Assembly (NCBI GenBank): GCA_023446675.1
Contig: JAEXPO010000635.1
Coordinates: 1-5,070 of the forward strand
DNA: 5,070 bases
Source of the DNA: Bacillota bacterium
GTDB taxonomy: Bacteria; Bacillota; Clostridia; DSM-8532
Direction of reading: 5' to 3'
Positions 1-4,798 of this stretch are shown here, one piece after another (position 1 is the stretch's first letter; every line of letters starts with the position of its first letter). Made by a program: the position numbers and the translations under genes. The notes beneath the pieces were generated by a model, which was not told the DNA's origin, did not search any database, and worked only from the letters and a program-made list of their open reading frames with translations.

Positions 1-481
1 GTGTACGGTAGCTCAAACATTGGAACCCATTCGAGCCAGAAACGGATTAAGGGTTTTACCTGATTACGATTTTAACCATAGCCCCGACTTTGACCTTCTT
101 ATTGTACCCGGAGGCTACGGGGCGGAAGAAATAGAAATAGATAATGAAGAGCTGCTTCATTGGATTAAAAGTAAAAAAGAGCAGGCTTCCATTCTGGCAT
201 CCGTGTGCACAGGCGCATTTTTGCTGGCCCGGGCAGGATTGCTGGAAGACAGGAGGGCAACCACTCACTGGATGGATCTGGACAGGCTTCAAAAGGCTTA
301 TACAGGCATTGAAGTGCTACGGGACGTTAAATATGTGGACGAGGGGGATATAATAACCTCAGGCGGGATTTCAGCAGGAATCGACATGTCCTTTTATCTT
401 GTGCAGAAGCTTGCCGGTAAGGATGCTGCCTCCTATACTGCAAAACGGATGGAATACAGACTTAATGAGGCGCGCATATAA
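1..481 (+). CDS. DJ-1/PfpI family protein, 5'-truncated by window edge
   Basis: The reading frame is open from base 2 and ends at TAA 479-481, giving about 159 visible codons. A TTG at base 20 lies in frame but is not a credible start: family members have several dozen more N-terminal residues, and the sequence before it (CTVAQT) is already family-like. Visible hallmarks are the LLIVPGGYGAEE strand and nucleophile-elbow region, the nucleophilic cysteine in ASVCTGAFLLA (TGC at 206-208), GLLEDRRATTHW, and TSGGISAGIDMSFYLVQKLAG near the end. These match the GlxA/isonitrile-hydratase-like branch of the class I glutamine amidotransferase-like superfamily. No AraC-type DNA-binding domain follows, so this is probably a stand-alone cytosolic single-domain protein of about 190-200 residues. 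Members include isonitrile hydratases, glyoxalase/deglycase-like proteins and proteins of unknown activity; the substrate cannot be inferred. Fold assignment is secure, function is not. No convincing terminator follows. Confidence 0.9.
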   Translation, partial: CTVAQTLEPIRARNGLRVLPDYDFNHSPDFDLLIVPGGYGAEEIEIDNEELLHWIKSKKEQASILASVCTGAFLLARAGLLEDRRATTHWMDLDRLQKAYTGIEVLRDVKYVDEGDIITSGGISAGIDMSFYLVQKLAGKDAASYTAKRMEYRLNEARI

Positions 482-632
482 AACAATGGGGCAGGCATTC
501 TAGCACACTTATCGCATTGGAAACATAAACCAGATAAAGTTTAATGATAAGGGAAAAGGAAATGCTAATATTTGGTTATTTTTAACCGATAAAAAAAGCT
601 AAACTATTTCAAAAAATAAAATGAAAAGTGTG

Positions 633-661
633 TTGACAAAAGGCTAGTCCTCCTGTAATAT
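633..661 (+). promoter_or_regulatory. Sigma-A-type promoter of the tRNA-Tyr gene
   Basis: A perfect -35 box TTGACA (633-638) is followed, after exactly 17 bp, by TAATAT (656-661, 4 of 6 match to TATAAT). The predicted transcription start near 668 leaves about 48 nt of 5' leader before the mature tRNA, to be removed by RNase P. TATAGT at 659-664 is a better hexamer, but its 20-bp spacing from the -35 makes it unlikely. A consensus -35 suits a stable-RNA gene. Confidence 0.7.
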
Positions 662-715
662 AGTTTATGCGGTTCGGCAAACGAAACAAACGAAAAACCG
701 AAGCGAAAAAAATAT

Positions 716-801
716 GGGGGGATTCCCGAGCGGCCAAAGGGGGCAGACTGTAAATCTGTTGTCCGACGACTTCGGTGGTTCGAATCCACCTCCCCCCACC
801 A
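716..801 (+). tRNA. tRNA-Tyr (anticodon GTA), CCA encoded
   Basis: An 86-nt class II tRNA. The acceptor stem pairs GGGGGGA (716-722) with TCCCCCC (791-797), followed by discriminator A798 and an encoded CCA (799-801). The D arm contains CCCGAGCGGCCAAAGGG, typical of bacterial tRNA-Tyr. The anticodon stem GCAGA/TCTGT (743-747/755-759) closes with a terminal G-T pair around loop CTGTAAA, with anticodon GTA at 750-752, reading UAC and UAU. A long variable arm (about 760-773, with GTC/GAC able to pair) is expected for tRNA-Tyr. The T arm is GGTGG-TTCGAAT-CCACC (774-790). It stands alone between its own promoter and terminator, so it appears monocistronic. Confidence 0.97.
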
Positions 802-809
802 AAGCAAGC

Positions 810-843
810 AAAAGGACTGAAATCAAATGATTTTAGTCCTTTT
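810..843 (+). terminator. Hairpin terminator after tRNA-Tyr
   Basis: A 16-bp inverted repeat (810-825 with 828-843) starts 8 nt after the tRNA. It pairs perfectly apart from one G-T wobble; the core is AAAAGGACT/AGTCCTTTT, and the right arm ends in TTTT. The outer A/T pairs let it work as an A-tract/U-tract intrinsic terminator, possibly in both directions. The downstream tail (GTCCGTTT) is not a pure U run, so termination may be incomplete and could let some transcription into the kinase-like gene. Confidence 0.6.
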
Positions 844-867
844 GTCCGTTTCAAAGACCGGAGCATA

Positions 868-890
868 AAAAATTTTATATAAAAATTTTT
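868..890. repeat. A/T-only inverted repeat before the kinase-like gene
   Basis: Arms AAAAATTTT (868-876) and AAAATTTTT (882-890) are perfectly complementary around a 5-nt ATATA loop. The repeat ends immediately before the GAGGAAG ribosome binding site. It may be a promoter AT-element or a weak RNA hairpin. TATATA (876-881) and TATAAA (878-883) are -10-like hexamers, but I see no good -35 at the right distance. Confidence 0.4.
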
Positions 891-901
891 TGAGGAAGAT
901 T

Positions 902-1396
902 ATGAAAATTCATATCATCGGCCCAAGCGGATCGGGGAAGACTCATTTTGCAAAAAAATTATCCCTGAAGCACAAGCTTCCCCATTTTGATTTGGACAAT
1001 TTATTCTGGGATAACACGTCCTCTCAGTATGGTGTGAAAATGCCGGACGAAAAGCGTACTGAAATGCTGCAGGCCATTCTCAAAAAAGAAGGATGGATTA
1101 TCGAGGGGATTTATTACTCCTGGCTAGAAGAATCGTTTAAGCTTGCCGATAAAATTTTTCTTCTGGATGTGCCCAGAAGAGTTTACATCCTCAGCCTCAT
1201 AAAGAGATTTATTATGAGAAAAAGGCATAGCGAGAAGCATCAACGCGAAACAGTATGGACCCTGGCGGAGATTTTAGGCTGGGCTTACCGCTATCCTGAG
1301 AAAAATTTGCCGGAGATAAGGCAGTGTCTGGAAAAGTATGGGCATAAGGTCATCGAAGTTCATAAAAGAAGCGAATTAAAAAATTACCTTTCTTAA
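902..1396 (+). CDS. P-loop nucleotide kinase-like protein (FlaR/topology modulation family)
   Basis: A 164-residue soluble protein of the AAA_17/adenylate-kinase-like P-loop group often annotated as 'DNA topology modulation protein FlaR-related'. Visible features are a Walker A GPSGSGKT at residues 7-14 just after the first strand (MKIHII), the family signature HFDLDNLFWD at about 28-37, the strand GWIIEGIYYSW at about 64-74, and the hydrophobic strand plus DVP motif (KIFLLDVPRR) at about 86-95. A basic lid-like helical region (IKRFIMRKRHSEKHQRE) follows. Length matches the family (about 165-175). ATG 902 was chosen because GAGGAAG (892-898) sits just upstream; an in-frame TTG at 890 has no such signal. 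The family presumably phosphorylates a small molecule, but its substrate is not established, and the topology name comes from old genetics. It converges on the NUDIX gene; transcription may come from a weak AT-rich promoter or tRNA read-through. Confidence 0.9.
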   Translation: MKIHIIGPSGSGKTHFAKKLSLKHKLPHFDLDNLFWDNTSSQYGVKMPDEKRTEMLQAILKKEGWIIEGIYYSWLEESFKLADKIFLLDVPRRVYILSLIKRFIMRKRHSEKHQRETVWTLAEILGWAYRYPEKNLPEIRQCLEKYGHKVIEVHKRSELKNYLS

Positions 1397-1416
1397 GCGC
1401 CGTATCCAAATCGGAT

Positions 1417-1432
1417 CGGACACTGCCGTCCG
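1417..1432 (+). terminator. Weak hairpin after the kinase-like gene
   Basis: A 5-bp GC-rich stem CGGAC/GTCCG encloses a 6-nt loop, about 20 nt after the kinase stop codon. The tail is CCTTGCCTTCC, pyrimidine-rich but without a U run, so intrinsic termination is doubtful. It is the best candidate hairpin directly behind this gene. Confidence 0.25.
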
Positions 1433-1471
1433 CCTTGCCTTCCATAAAGCATTCCAATAGTTGCATGAAAC

Positions 1472-1642
1472 AAGAACCCAGCTATTAAGGGGAAAAAAGC
1501 CGATAAGCTGACTAAAGAAAGCCTCGCGTTTCTTAAAGGCTAGGATAAGCCTCTCGAACCATTACCCTTTTAGGCTGCCCGCAGCTTAATCGGCGCTCTC
1601 GCTCAAACGGAAGCTTACAGGGTTGAGGAATTGCTAAAATAA
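1472..1642 (+). pseudogene. Possible decayed reading frame between convergent genes
   Basis: One plus-strand frame reads as plausible protein for about 55 codons, interrupted only by two TAG codons (1541-1543 and 1571-1573). The segments are AIKGKKADKLTKESLAFLKG, then DKPLEPLPF, then AARSLIGALAQTEAYRVEELLK, ending at TAA 1640-1642. A neighbouring frame reads similarly before it (1395-1499), with SDTAVRLAFHKAFQ, a TAG at 1458-1460, and LHETRTQLLRGKK, as if a frameshift separates the two. There is no start codon with an RBS, I do not recognise the protein, and the end overlaps the NUDIX 3' end on the other strand by 28 bp. This may be a gene remnant or chance; it is a weak call. Confidence 0.2.
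1499..1594. repeat. Imperfect long-range inverted repeat in the convergent intergenic region
   Basis: GCCGATAAGCT (1499-1509) is complementary to AGCTTAATCGGC (1583-1594) except for one extra base. The arms bracket about 73 nt that holds a further short inverted repeat, AAGAAA/TTTCTT, around GCCTCGCG. A GCTG-CCCG-CAGC hairpin (about 1574-1585) overlaps the right arm and would compete with it. In RNA this could form a multi-hairpin structure acting as a bidirectional transcription barrier between the two convergent genes. No U-tract supports classical termination. Confidence 0.35.
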
Positions 1643-2070
1643 AGTCTTTGGTAAACTCTCGCCTTCTCAAACAGATAGGGCTGGATATGAGGATAGGTAA
1701 GCTTTACAGGCAGCTTGTCAAAAAGCTGGACCTCAGCCATTTCCATTGTCTCGGGAAGATTGCTCAGGACGGAAACCTCGGCATAAAAGAGCATGCCGTA
1801 GCTTGGCGCAGCCTCTCTGGTGACCGAATATGGACAAATGGGAGAAAGTGTAAAGGACTCGGCGCCTGTTTCTTCATAGAGCTCGCGGCGTGCCGTATCT
1901 GAAATAGCTTCTCCGGATTCCCGGTGACCGCCCGGAATTTCATAGGTGCTGCGTTCCTTGTGACGGCAAAAGATCCATTTTCCCTTATAGACAGCAGCAA
2001 TAACCGCAAACTTTAAAAGGCTGTCATCTACCTGCTCCGTACTATGAAAGCTGACTTTGATATCGCTCAT
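1615..2070 (-). CDS. NUDIX hydrolase, YtkD-like
   Basis: A 151-residue cytosolic pyrophosphohydrolase. The complete Nudix box (GX5EX7REUXEEXGU) is intact: G48, E54, R62-E63-L64, E66-E67, G69-A70, within GGHRESGEAISDTARRELYEETGA. The catalytic glutamates that bind the divalent metals are all present. The lead-in KFAVIAAVYKGKWIFCRHKERSTYEIPGG and the following SPICPYSVTREAAPSYGMLFYAEV resemble Firmicutes YtkD/8-oxo-dGTPase-like proteins, which hydrolyse oxidised or ordinary nucleoside triphosphates. Sequence alone does not fix the substrate, and RNA 5'-end or nucleotide-sugar hydrolysis is also possible. ATG at complement 2070 is supported by GAGGAG (complement 2079-2084) with an 8-nt spacer. 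The gene appears monocistronic and is divergent from the LacI-family regulator. Confidence 0.93.
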   Translation of the reverse strand: MSDIKVSFHSTEQVDDSLLKFAVIAAVYKGKWIFCRHKERSTYEIPGGHRESGEAISDTARRELYEETGAESFTLSPICPYSVTREAAPSYGMLFYAEVSVLSNLPETMEMAEVQLFDKLPVKLTYPHIQPYLFEKARVYQRLYFSNSSTL

Positions 2071-2104
2071 AGGTTATTCTCCTCTTTTGTACTTTATTGA
2101 AAAT

Positions 2105-2133
2105 ATTATAGCCCATATCCTTCCATGACGCCA
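2105..2133 (-). promoter_or_regulatory. Probable NUDIX gene promoter
   Basis: On the minus strand a perfect TATAAT (complement 2105-2110) lies 34 bp upstream of the NUDIX start codon and 20 bp from its RBS. The region 17 bp further upstream (complement 2128-2133, TGGCGT) matches the -35 consensus poorly, so the promoter may be weak or activator-assisted. Confidence 0.5.
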
Positions 2134-2159
2134 CAGGGTAAGCTTTAATATGTAATCCG

Positions 2160-2173
2160 AAGCATCCATGCTT
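2160..2173. promoter_or_regulatory. Perfect-arm palindrome in divergent control region
   Basis: AAGCAT-CC-ATGCTT has 6-bp complementary arms around a 2-bp centre. It sits between the NUDIX promoter (-) and the regulator promoter (+), immediately before the 20-bp direct repeats. The position suits a regulator binding site, but it does not resemble a typical CG-centred LacI-family operator. Confidence 0.3.
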
Positions 2174-2178
2174 TACCA

Positions 2179-2218
2179 TGTGAATCGAAATAGGAAGCTG
2201 TGAATCAAAATAGGAAGC
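2179..2218 (+). repeat. Two head-to-tail 20-bp direct repeats upstream of the regulator promoter
   Basis: The units at 2179-2198 and 2199-2218 read TGTGAATCRAAATAGGAAGC and differ at a single base (G2187 versus A2207). They abut without a spacer and end 5 bp before the -35 box of the regulator promoter. A 20-bp period places both copies on about the same face of the helix. They could be tandem activator or repressor sites, or a recent slippage duplication. Confidence 0.85.
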
Positions 2219-2223
2219 ACCCG

Positions 2224-2252
2224 TTGGCTCCGTGGTTTTTTCATGCTATAGT
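2224..2252 (+). promoter_or_regulatory. Extended -10 promoter of the LacI-family regulator gene
   Basis: TTGGCT (2224-2229), a 17-bp spacer, and TATAGT (2247-2252, 5 of 6 consensus) preceded by the extended -10 element TGC (2244-2246). The predicted start near 2259 gives a leader of about 42 nt. A small inverted repeat, GTATT-AA-AATAC (2251-2262), overlaps the start point. The promoter lies over an in-frame GTG at 2232, which argues against that codon being the translation start. Confidence 0.7.
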
Positions 2253-2300
2253 ATTAAAATACAAATGCAGTTAAAGAGTTCCCGGAAGGAAGTGGGCGGG

Positions 2301-3245
2301 ATGCCGACCATAAAGGATGTTGCAAAAGAAGCAGGGCTGGGTGTAGGTACAGTATCCCGTTATCTTAACGGGGTGCGCCTTAAGGAACGCAACCGCCTGG
2401 CTATTGAAAACGCCATAGAAAAGCTTGGCTATAATCGAAATGCCCTTGCGCGGAGCATGAAAACGGGAAGGAGCATGACTATTGCCGTCATTGTGCCTCA
2501 ACTTGCCAATATGTTCAGCATGCGGGTAATTGAAAGCATTGAAAGAGCTCTTGAAAACCAGGAGTACAGCGTGCTGGTTTCGGACTGCGACGATGATGGA
2601 AGAAAAATGCTGGACAAGCTGACCCTTCTTAAGAATAAAATGGTGGACGGCTTTGTGCTTATGGCCCCCTCCAATGATTCGTCAGGTATAAAGGAGCGGG
2701 TAGGAGATACCCCTCTTGTGCTGATTGACCGAACTCTGGATAAAGAGATCTTCGATTCCGTAACGGTGAATAATCGTGAGGCAGTTTATAAAACCGTTTC
2801 AAGGGTTTTGAACAGGGGTGTTGAAAAAATCGGCATCATTAAAGGTCCTCAAGCCATATCCACCGCCCGGGAAAGAAACGTAGGCTTTGCTCAGGCCCTT
2901 GAAAAGAGGGGAATAAAGGCCTATCCTTCCGTGGAAGGGGGCTATACGGTAAAAAGCGGCTTTGAGTGCATGCAAATGCTATTAAAAGAGGAGCTGGAGG
3001 CGGTTTTTACCTCAAATTATGAACTGACCTTAGGGGCTTTAAACGCCATTAACCAAAGCGGACGGCAGCTTCAGGTTATCGGCTTTGACAGCGTGGAGCT
3101 TGAAAATGCTATCCGTACGCCTATTCTGTCTATTTCCCAGCCCATTGAAGCCATCGGAGAAAATGCGGCAAAGCTTTTACTTCAGCGCATCAACGGCACA
3201 CGTATGACTCTAAGCCACACTGTTCTTGACATACCACAGGCATAA
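2301..3245 (+). CDS. LacI-family transcriptional regulator
   Basis: A 314-residue repressor-type regulator. The N-terminal helix-turn-helix is classical (IKDVAKEAGLGVGTVSRYLNG, residues 4-24). A hinge-helix region follows (NALARSMKTGRS, 47-58), then a periplasmic-binding-protein-like ligand domain: IAVIVPQLANMFSMRVIESIERAL, VDGFVLMAPS, PLVLIDRTLDKEIFDSVTVNNREA, EKIGIIKGP, VIGFDSVELENAI and PILSISQPIEAIGENAAKLLLQRI. It is slightly shorter than the usual 330-340 residues and ends in LDIPQA rather than the common final strand. The hinge position that usually carries the DNA-intercalating leucine (PurR Leu54) is Met53. ATG 2301 starts the conserved MPTIKDVA and has GGAAGGA 10 nt upstream; the longer GTG start at 2232 lies in the promoter. 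The family binds sugars or related ligands and represses catabolic genes. Its likely target is the adjacent operator and dehydrogenase operon. Confidence 0.95.
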   Translation: MPTIKDVAKEAGLGVGTVSRYLNGVRLKERNRLAIENAIEKLGYNRNALARSMKTGRSMTIAVIVPQLANMFSMRVIESIERALENQEYSVLVSDCDDDGRKMLDKLTLLKNKMVDGFVLMAPSNDSSGIKERVGDTPLVLIDRTLDKEIFDSVTVNNREAVYKTVSRVLNRGVEKIGIIKGPQAISTARERNVGFAQALEKRGIKAYPSVEGGYTVKSGFECMQMLLKEELEAVFTSNYELTLGALNAINQSGRQLQVIGFDSVELENAIRTPILSISQPIEAIGENAAKLLLQRINGTRMTLSHTVLDIPQA

Positions 3246-3277
3246 ATAAAATATCTTCCCAATGGGGATAAGGGCTA

Positions 3278-3306
3278 TTGACTTTATTTCTGATTTTTTG
3301 TATTTT
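3278..3306 (+). promoter_or_regulatory. Promoter of the dehydrogenase operon
   Basis: TTGACT (3278-3283, 5 of 6) is separated by exactly 17 bp from TATTTT (3301-3306, 4 of 6). The predicted transcription start is about 3313, giving an AT-rich leader of roughly 109 nt before the start codon at 3422. It begins 32 bp after the regulator stop codon, so the operon can be transcribed separately from the regulator gene. Confidence 0.6.
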
Positions 3307-3310
3307 AAAA

Positions 3311-3324
3311 TTGAAACGTTTCCA
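3311..3324. promoter_or_regulatory. LacI-type operator at the operon transcription start
   Basis: TTGAAACGTTTCCA contains the perfect 10-bp palindrome GAAACGTTTC (3313-3322), with the central CG that LacI-family hinge helices intercalate. It overlaps the predicted start of transcription just downstream of the -10 box, a classical repression position. The adjacent LacI-family gene is the natural candidate binder. Aligned on its centre, the site also matches 11 of 14 positions of the cre consensus, so CcpA is an alternative. A second inverted pair, TTTCCA (3319-3324) and TGGAAA (3341-3346), partly overlaps it. Confidence 0.65.
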
Positions 3325-3421
3325 AAAAATAAAATGCTAATGGAAAATTAATCCTTCTCATCTTTTTTATACACAAATTATAAAACCAAAAACCGATTAA
3401 AAAGGATATGAGGTGTTCAAT

Positions 3422-4627
3422 ATGACAGTAAAAGGAACTTATTTTCAAAATGACAGGGTGAGGCCTCTTGTTTATGGGGATGTGGAGATAATAAATCCTC
3501 CAAGACAGCGCCTTCGGGGAGAACAGACTAAAGAAGGCATTCTGGCCAAAACTGTTTTTGCAGGCTTCTGCGGCACTGACAATGAGCTTATGCACATGGG
3601 CTCGGAGCTTAACCTGAGCCATAAGTTTCCCCAAGGGCAGAGCAGGCTTATCAACGGGCACGAGGGCGTTGTCTATATTCCTTCTCAGGATCGGTTTGCC
3701 ATTGTGCTCATCCGCGGCGGAGACAGCTACGATCCTACCCGTTACACTGAGGACGAAACCTATTTTGAATACGGCTGTGACAAGGCTGACGGCCTTTTCA
3801 GCGATATGAACTATTACAACCCCGACATGCTTTTGCCCATACCAGACGGTTATGTCAAGGATGGGAGGCTGGCCCTTTCACTGGCCAAAAAGCTGGTGTT
3901 TTCAGACCCATATGCCTGTATGGTGTTTCAATTGGAGCGCATGGAGGATCTGGGGGCTGCCCAGAATTTCAGAGTGGAAATGGCCAGGCATAAATGCAGT
4001 GAGGCAGAGGCCCGGGAGCTTGCTAAAAAGAATTTGTTCAATCGGGTATGCATCTTTGGTCTTGGCACAACGGGCATGTTTATCGGCGATCTGATCCGTC
4101 AAAATTACCATGACGCCCATATTGTCTATGTGGCCCGCAGTGACGAGGATTCACCCAAGGTGAAATTCGCTCTCAATCAAACCGGTGCGGACTATGTGAA
4201 AAGTGACTTTGACGATAACCGTCAGCTTGCTTCCGCCATCGAAGCCAGGCTTGGAGGTAAGGCCGGTGTGTTCATCGGCGTCAGCGGAAGCGGCATAGAG
4301 CATCAGATTGCCTTTGAATACGAGGTGCTGGGCTGCAACGGCATTTACAACAGCTTTTCCCTTGGGCCTAAAATTCAGTTTGATACCATGCCCTTCGGCT
4401 TTAAAAATCATCTTATTTTCGCTTCCATTAATTTCAGGCAGGACCATATGGAAAAGGCCATTAAAATACTCGAAAATAGCCGCTATGACCGGATAGTGGA
4501 GCTTATCGGCCGGGAGGAATTTGCAGCCGATCCCGTTAAAGCCTACCGGGAGAAGATCTACAGTAAAGGCGCACCCTTAAAAACCGCCGTTATATGGAAC
4601 GCAGAGTATATCGACCAGGAGGCCTGA
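3422..4627 (+). CDS. Glucose-dehydrogenase-like medium-chain dehydrogenase
   Basis: A 401-residue cytosolic NAD(P)-dependent oxidoreductase of the medium-chain (MDR) superfamily, closest by eye to microbial glucose dehydrogenases. The catalytic domain has the zinc-ligand motif FCGTDNEL (Cys50), GHE (His80-Glu81) and ADGLFSDM (122-129). The Rossmann domain has VCIFGLGTTG (GxGxxG at 213-218), the second strand HIVYVARSDED, GADYV and a late FGFKNHLIFASINFRQDHMEKAI region like the glucose dehydrogenase C-terminus. Where relatives carry the structural-zinc cysteine cluster, this protein reads RGGDSYDPTRYTEDETYFEYGC, with only Cys119, so that zinc is probably absent. A charged helical stretch (about 172-206) precedes the Rossmann fold and helps explain its length, above the usual 350-365. 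ATG 3422 has GAGGTG (3410-3415) at 6 nt. It is the first gene of the operator-controlled unit. The substrate is probably a sugar, polyol or sugar acid. Confidence 0.88.
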   Translation: MTVKGTYFQNDRVRPLVYGDVEIINPPRQRLRGEQTKEGILAKTVFAGFCGTDNELMHMGSELNLSHKFPQGQSRLINGHEGVVYIPSQDRFAIVLIRGGDSYDPTRYTEDETYFEYGCDKADGLFSDMNYYNPDMLLPIPDGYVKDGRLALSLAKKLVFSDPYACMVFQLERMEDLGAAQNFRVEMARHKCSEAEARELAKKNLFNRVCIFGLGTTGMFIGDLIRQNYHDAHIVYVARSDEDSPKVKFALNQTGADYVKSDFDDNRQLASAIEARLGGKAGVFIGVSGSGIEHQIAFEYEVLGCNGIYNSFSLGPKIQFDTMPFGFKNHLIFASINFRQDHMEKAIKILENSRYDRIVELIGREEFAADPVKAYREKIYSKGAPLKTAVIWNAEYIDQEA

Positions 4628-4658
4628 GCATATGAAGGGGAGCTCCAACGAGCTATAA
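4617..4658 (+). other. Strong SD and 8-codon mini-ORF after the first dehydrogenase
   Basis: AGGAGG (4617-4622), a near-perfect Shine-Dalgarno, lies inside the last codons of the dehydrogenase. It faces ATG 4632 at 9-nt spacing, opening MKGSSNEL and stopping at TAA 4656-4658. The mini-ORF begins 4 nt after the dehydrogenase stop codon. A 5-bp hairpin, AGCTC-CAAC-GAGCT (4641-4654), lies within it. It may keep ribosomes on the mRNA ahead of the repeat array, or be the leftover initiation site of an older gene arrangement. Translation is unproven. Confidence 0.35.
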
Positions 4659-4686
4659 CGCATTCAAGGAGCGCAGCCCTGAACGG

Positions 4687-4798
4687 ATGGACGAGCATGA
4701 ATGGCTATGAATGAGCATGAATGGCTATGAACGGGCATGAGCGGATGAATGGACATGAACAGGCATGAACGAGCATGAGCGAGTATGAGAGACCATGA
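4687..4798 (+). repeat. 10-bp tandem repeat array built on ATGA stop/start overlaps
   Basis: Degenerate units with consensus AYGRGCATGA run head to tail: five 10-bp units from 4691, one 8-bp unit (GCGGATGA, 4741-4748), then five more to 4798. Two consecutive 20-bp stretches (4693-4712 and 4713-4732) differ at one base. ATGA occurs twelve times between 4697 and 4798. A longer 58-bp period is visible, with blocks starting at 4680 and 4738 (40 of 58 bases identical by hand count). The dehydrogenase RBS and start region from 4796 resembles the beginning of a third block. The array lies between two genes that appear to be co-transcribed. Since 10 is not a multiple of 3, it is not a coding repeat in a single frame. 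Confidence 0.9.

Noticed and set aside
20..22. TTG as the start of the DJ-1/PfpI gene
   Set aside because: The frame is open to the window edge and the conserved domain begins further upstream, so the gene is truncated rather than starting here.
574..587. Hairpin GGTTA-TTTT-TAACC as a terminator for the DJ-1/PfpI gene
   Set aside because: The stem is only 5 bp, AT-rich, and followed by an A run rather than a U tract on the plus strand.
610..623. 14-mer CAAAAAATAAAATG shared with 3323-3336 as a regulatory motif
   Set aside because: Low-complexity A-rich sequence; a chance match in AT-rich spacers is a sufficient explanation.
604..866. Two minus-strand ORFs antisense to the tRNA (WGEVDSNHRSRRTTDLQSAPFG and RWIRTTEVVGQQIYSLPPLAA)
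   Set aside because: They are translations of the complement of tRNA-Tyr, a well-known source of spurious 'hypothetical proteins'; the tRNA itself is unambiguous and has its own promoter.
2232..2300. Upstream GTG start extending the LacI regulator by 23 residues
   Set aside because: The GTG lies within the predicted promoter, the extension shows no family similarity, and ATG 2301 begins the conserved HTH with an RBS.
3252..3270. Hairpin TATCTTC/GGGGATA as a terminator for the LacI regulator gene
   Set aside because: It depends on two wobble pairs and has no U tract after it.
3305..3661. Minus-strand ORF of 118 codons over the operon promoter and dehydrogenase start
   Set aside because: It lies antisense to a clear MDR catalytic domain and the promoter, with no recognisable motif.
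4687..4798. CRISPR array or classical protein repeat
   Set aside because: Units are ~10 bp with no unique spacers, and 10 bp is out of phase with codons, so neither model fits.
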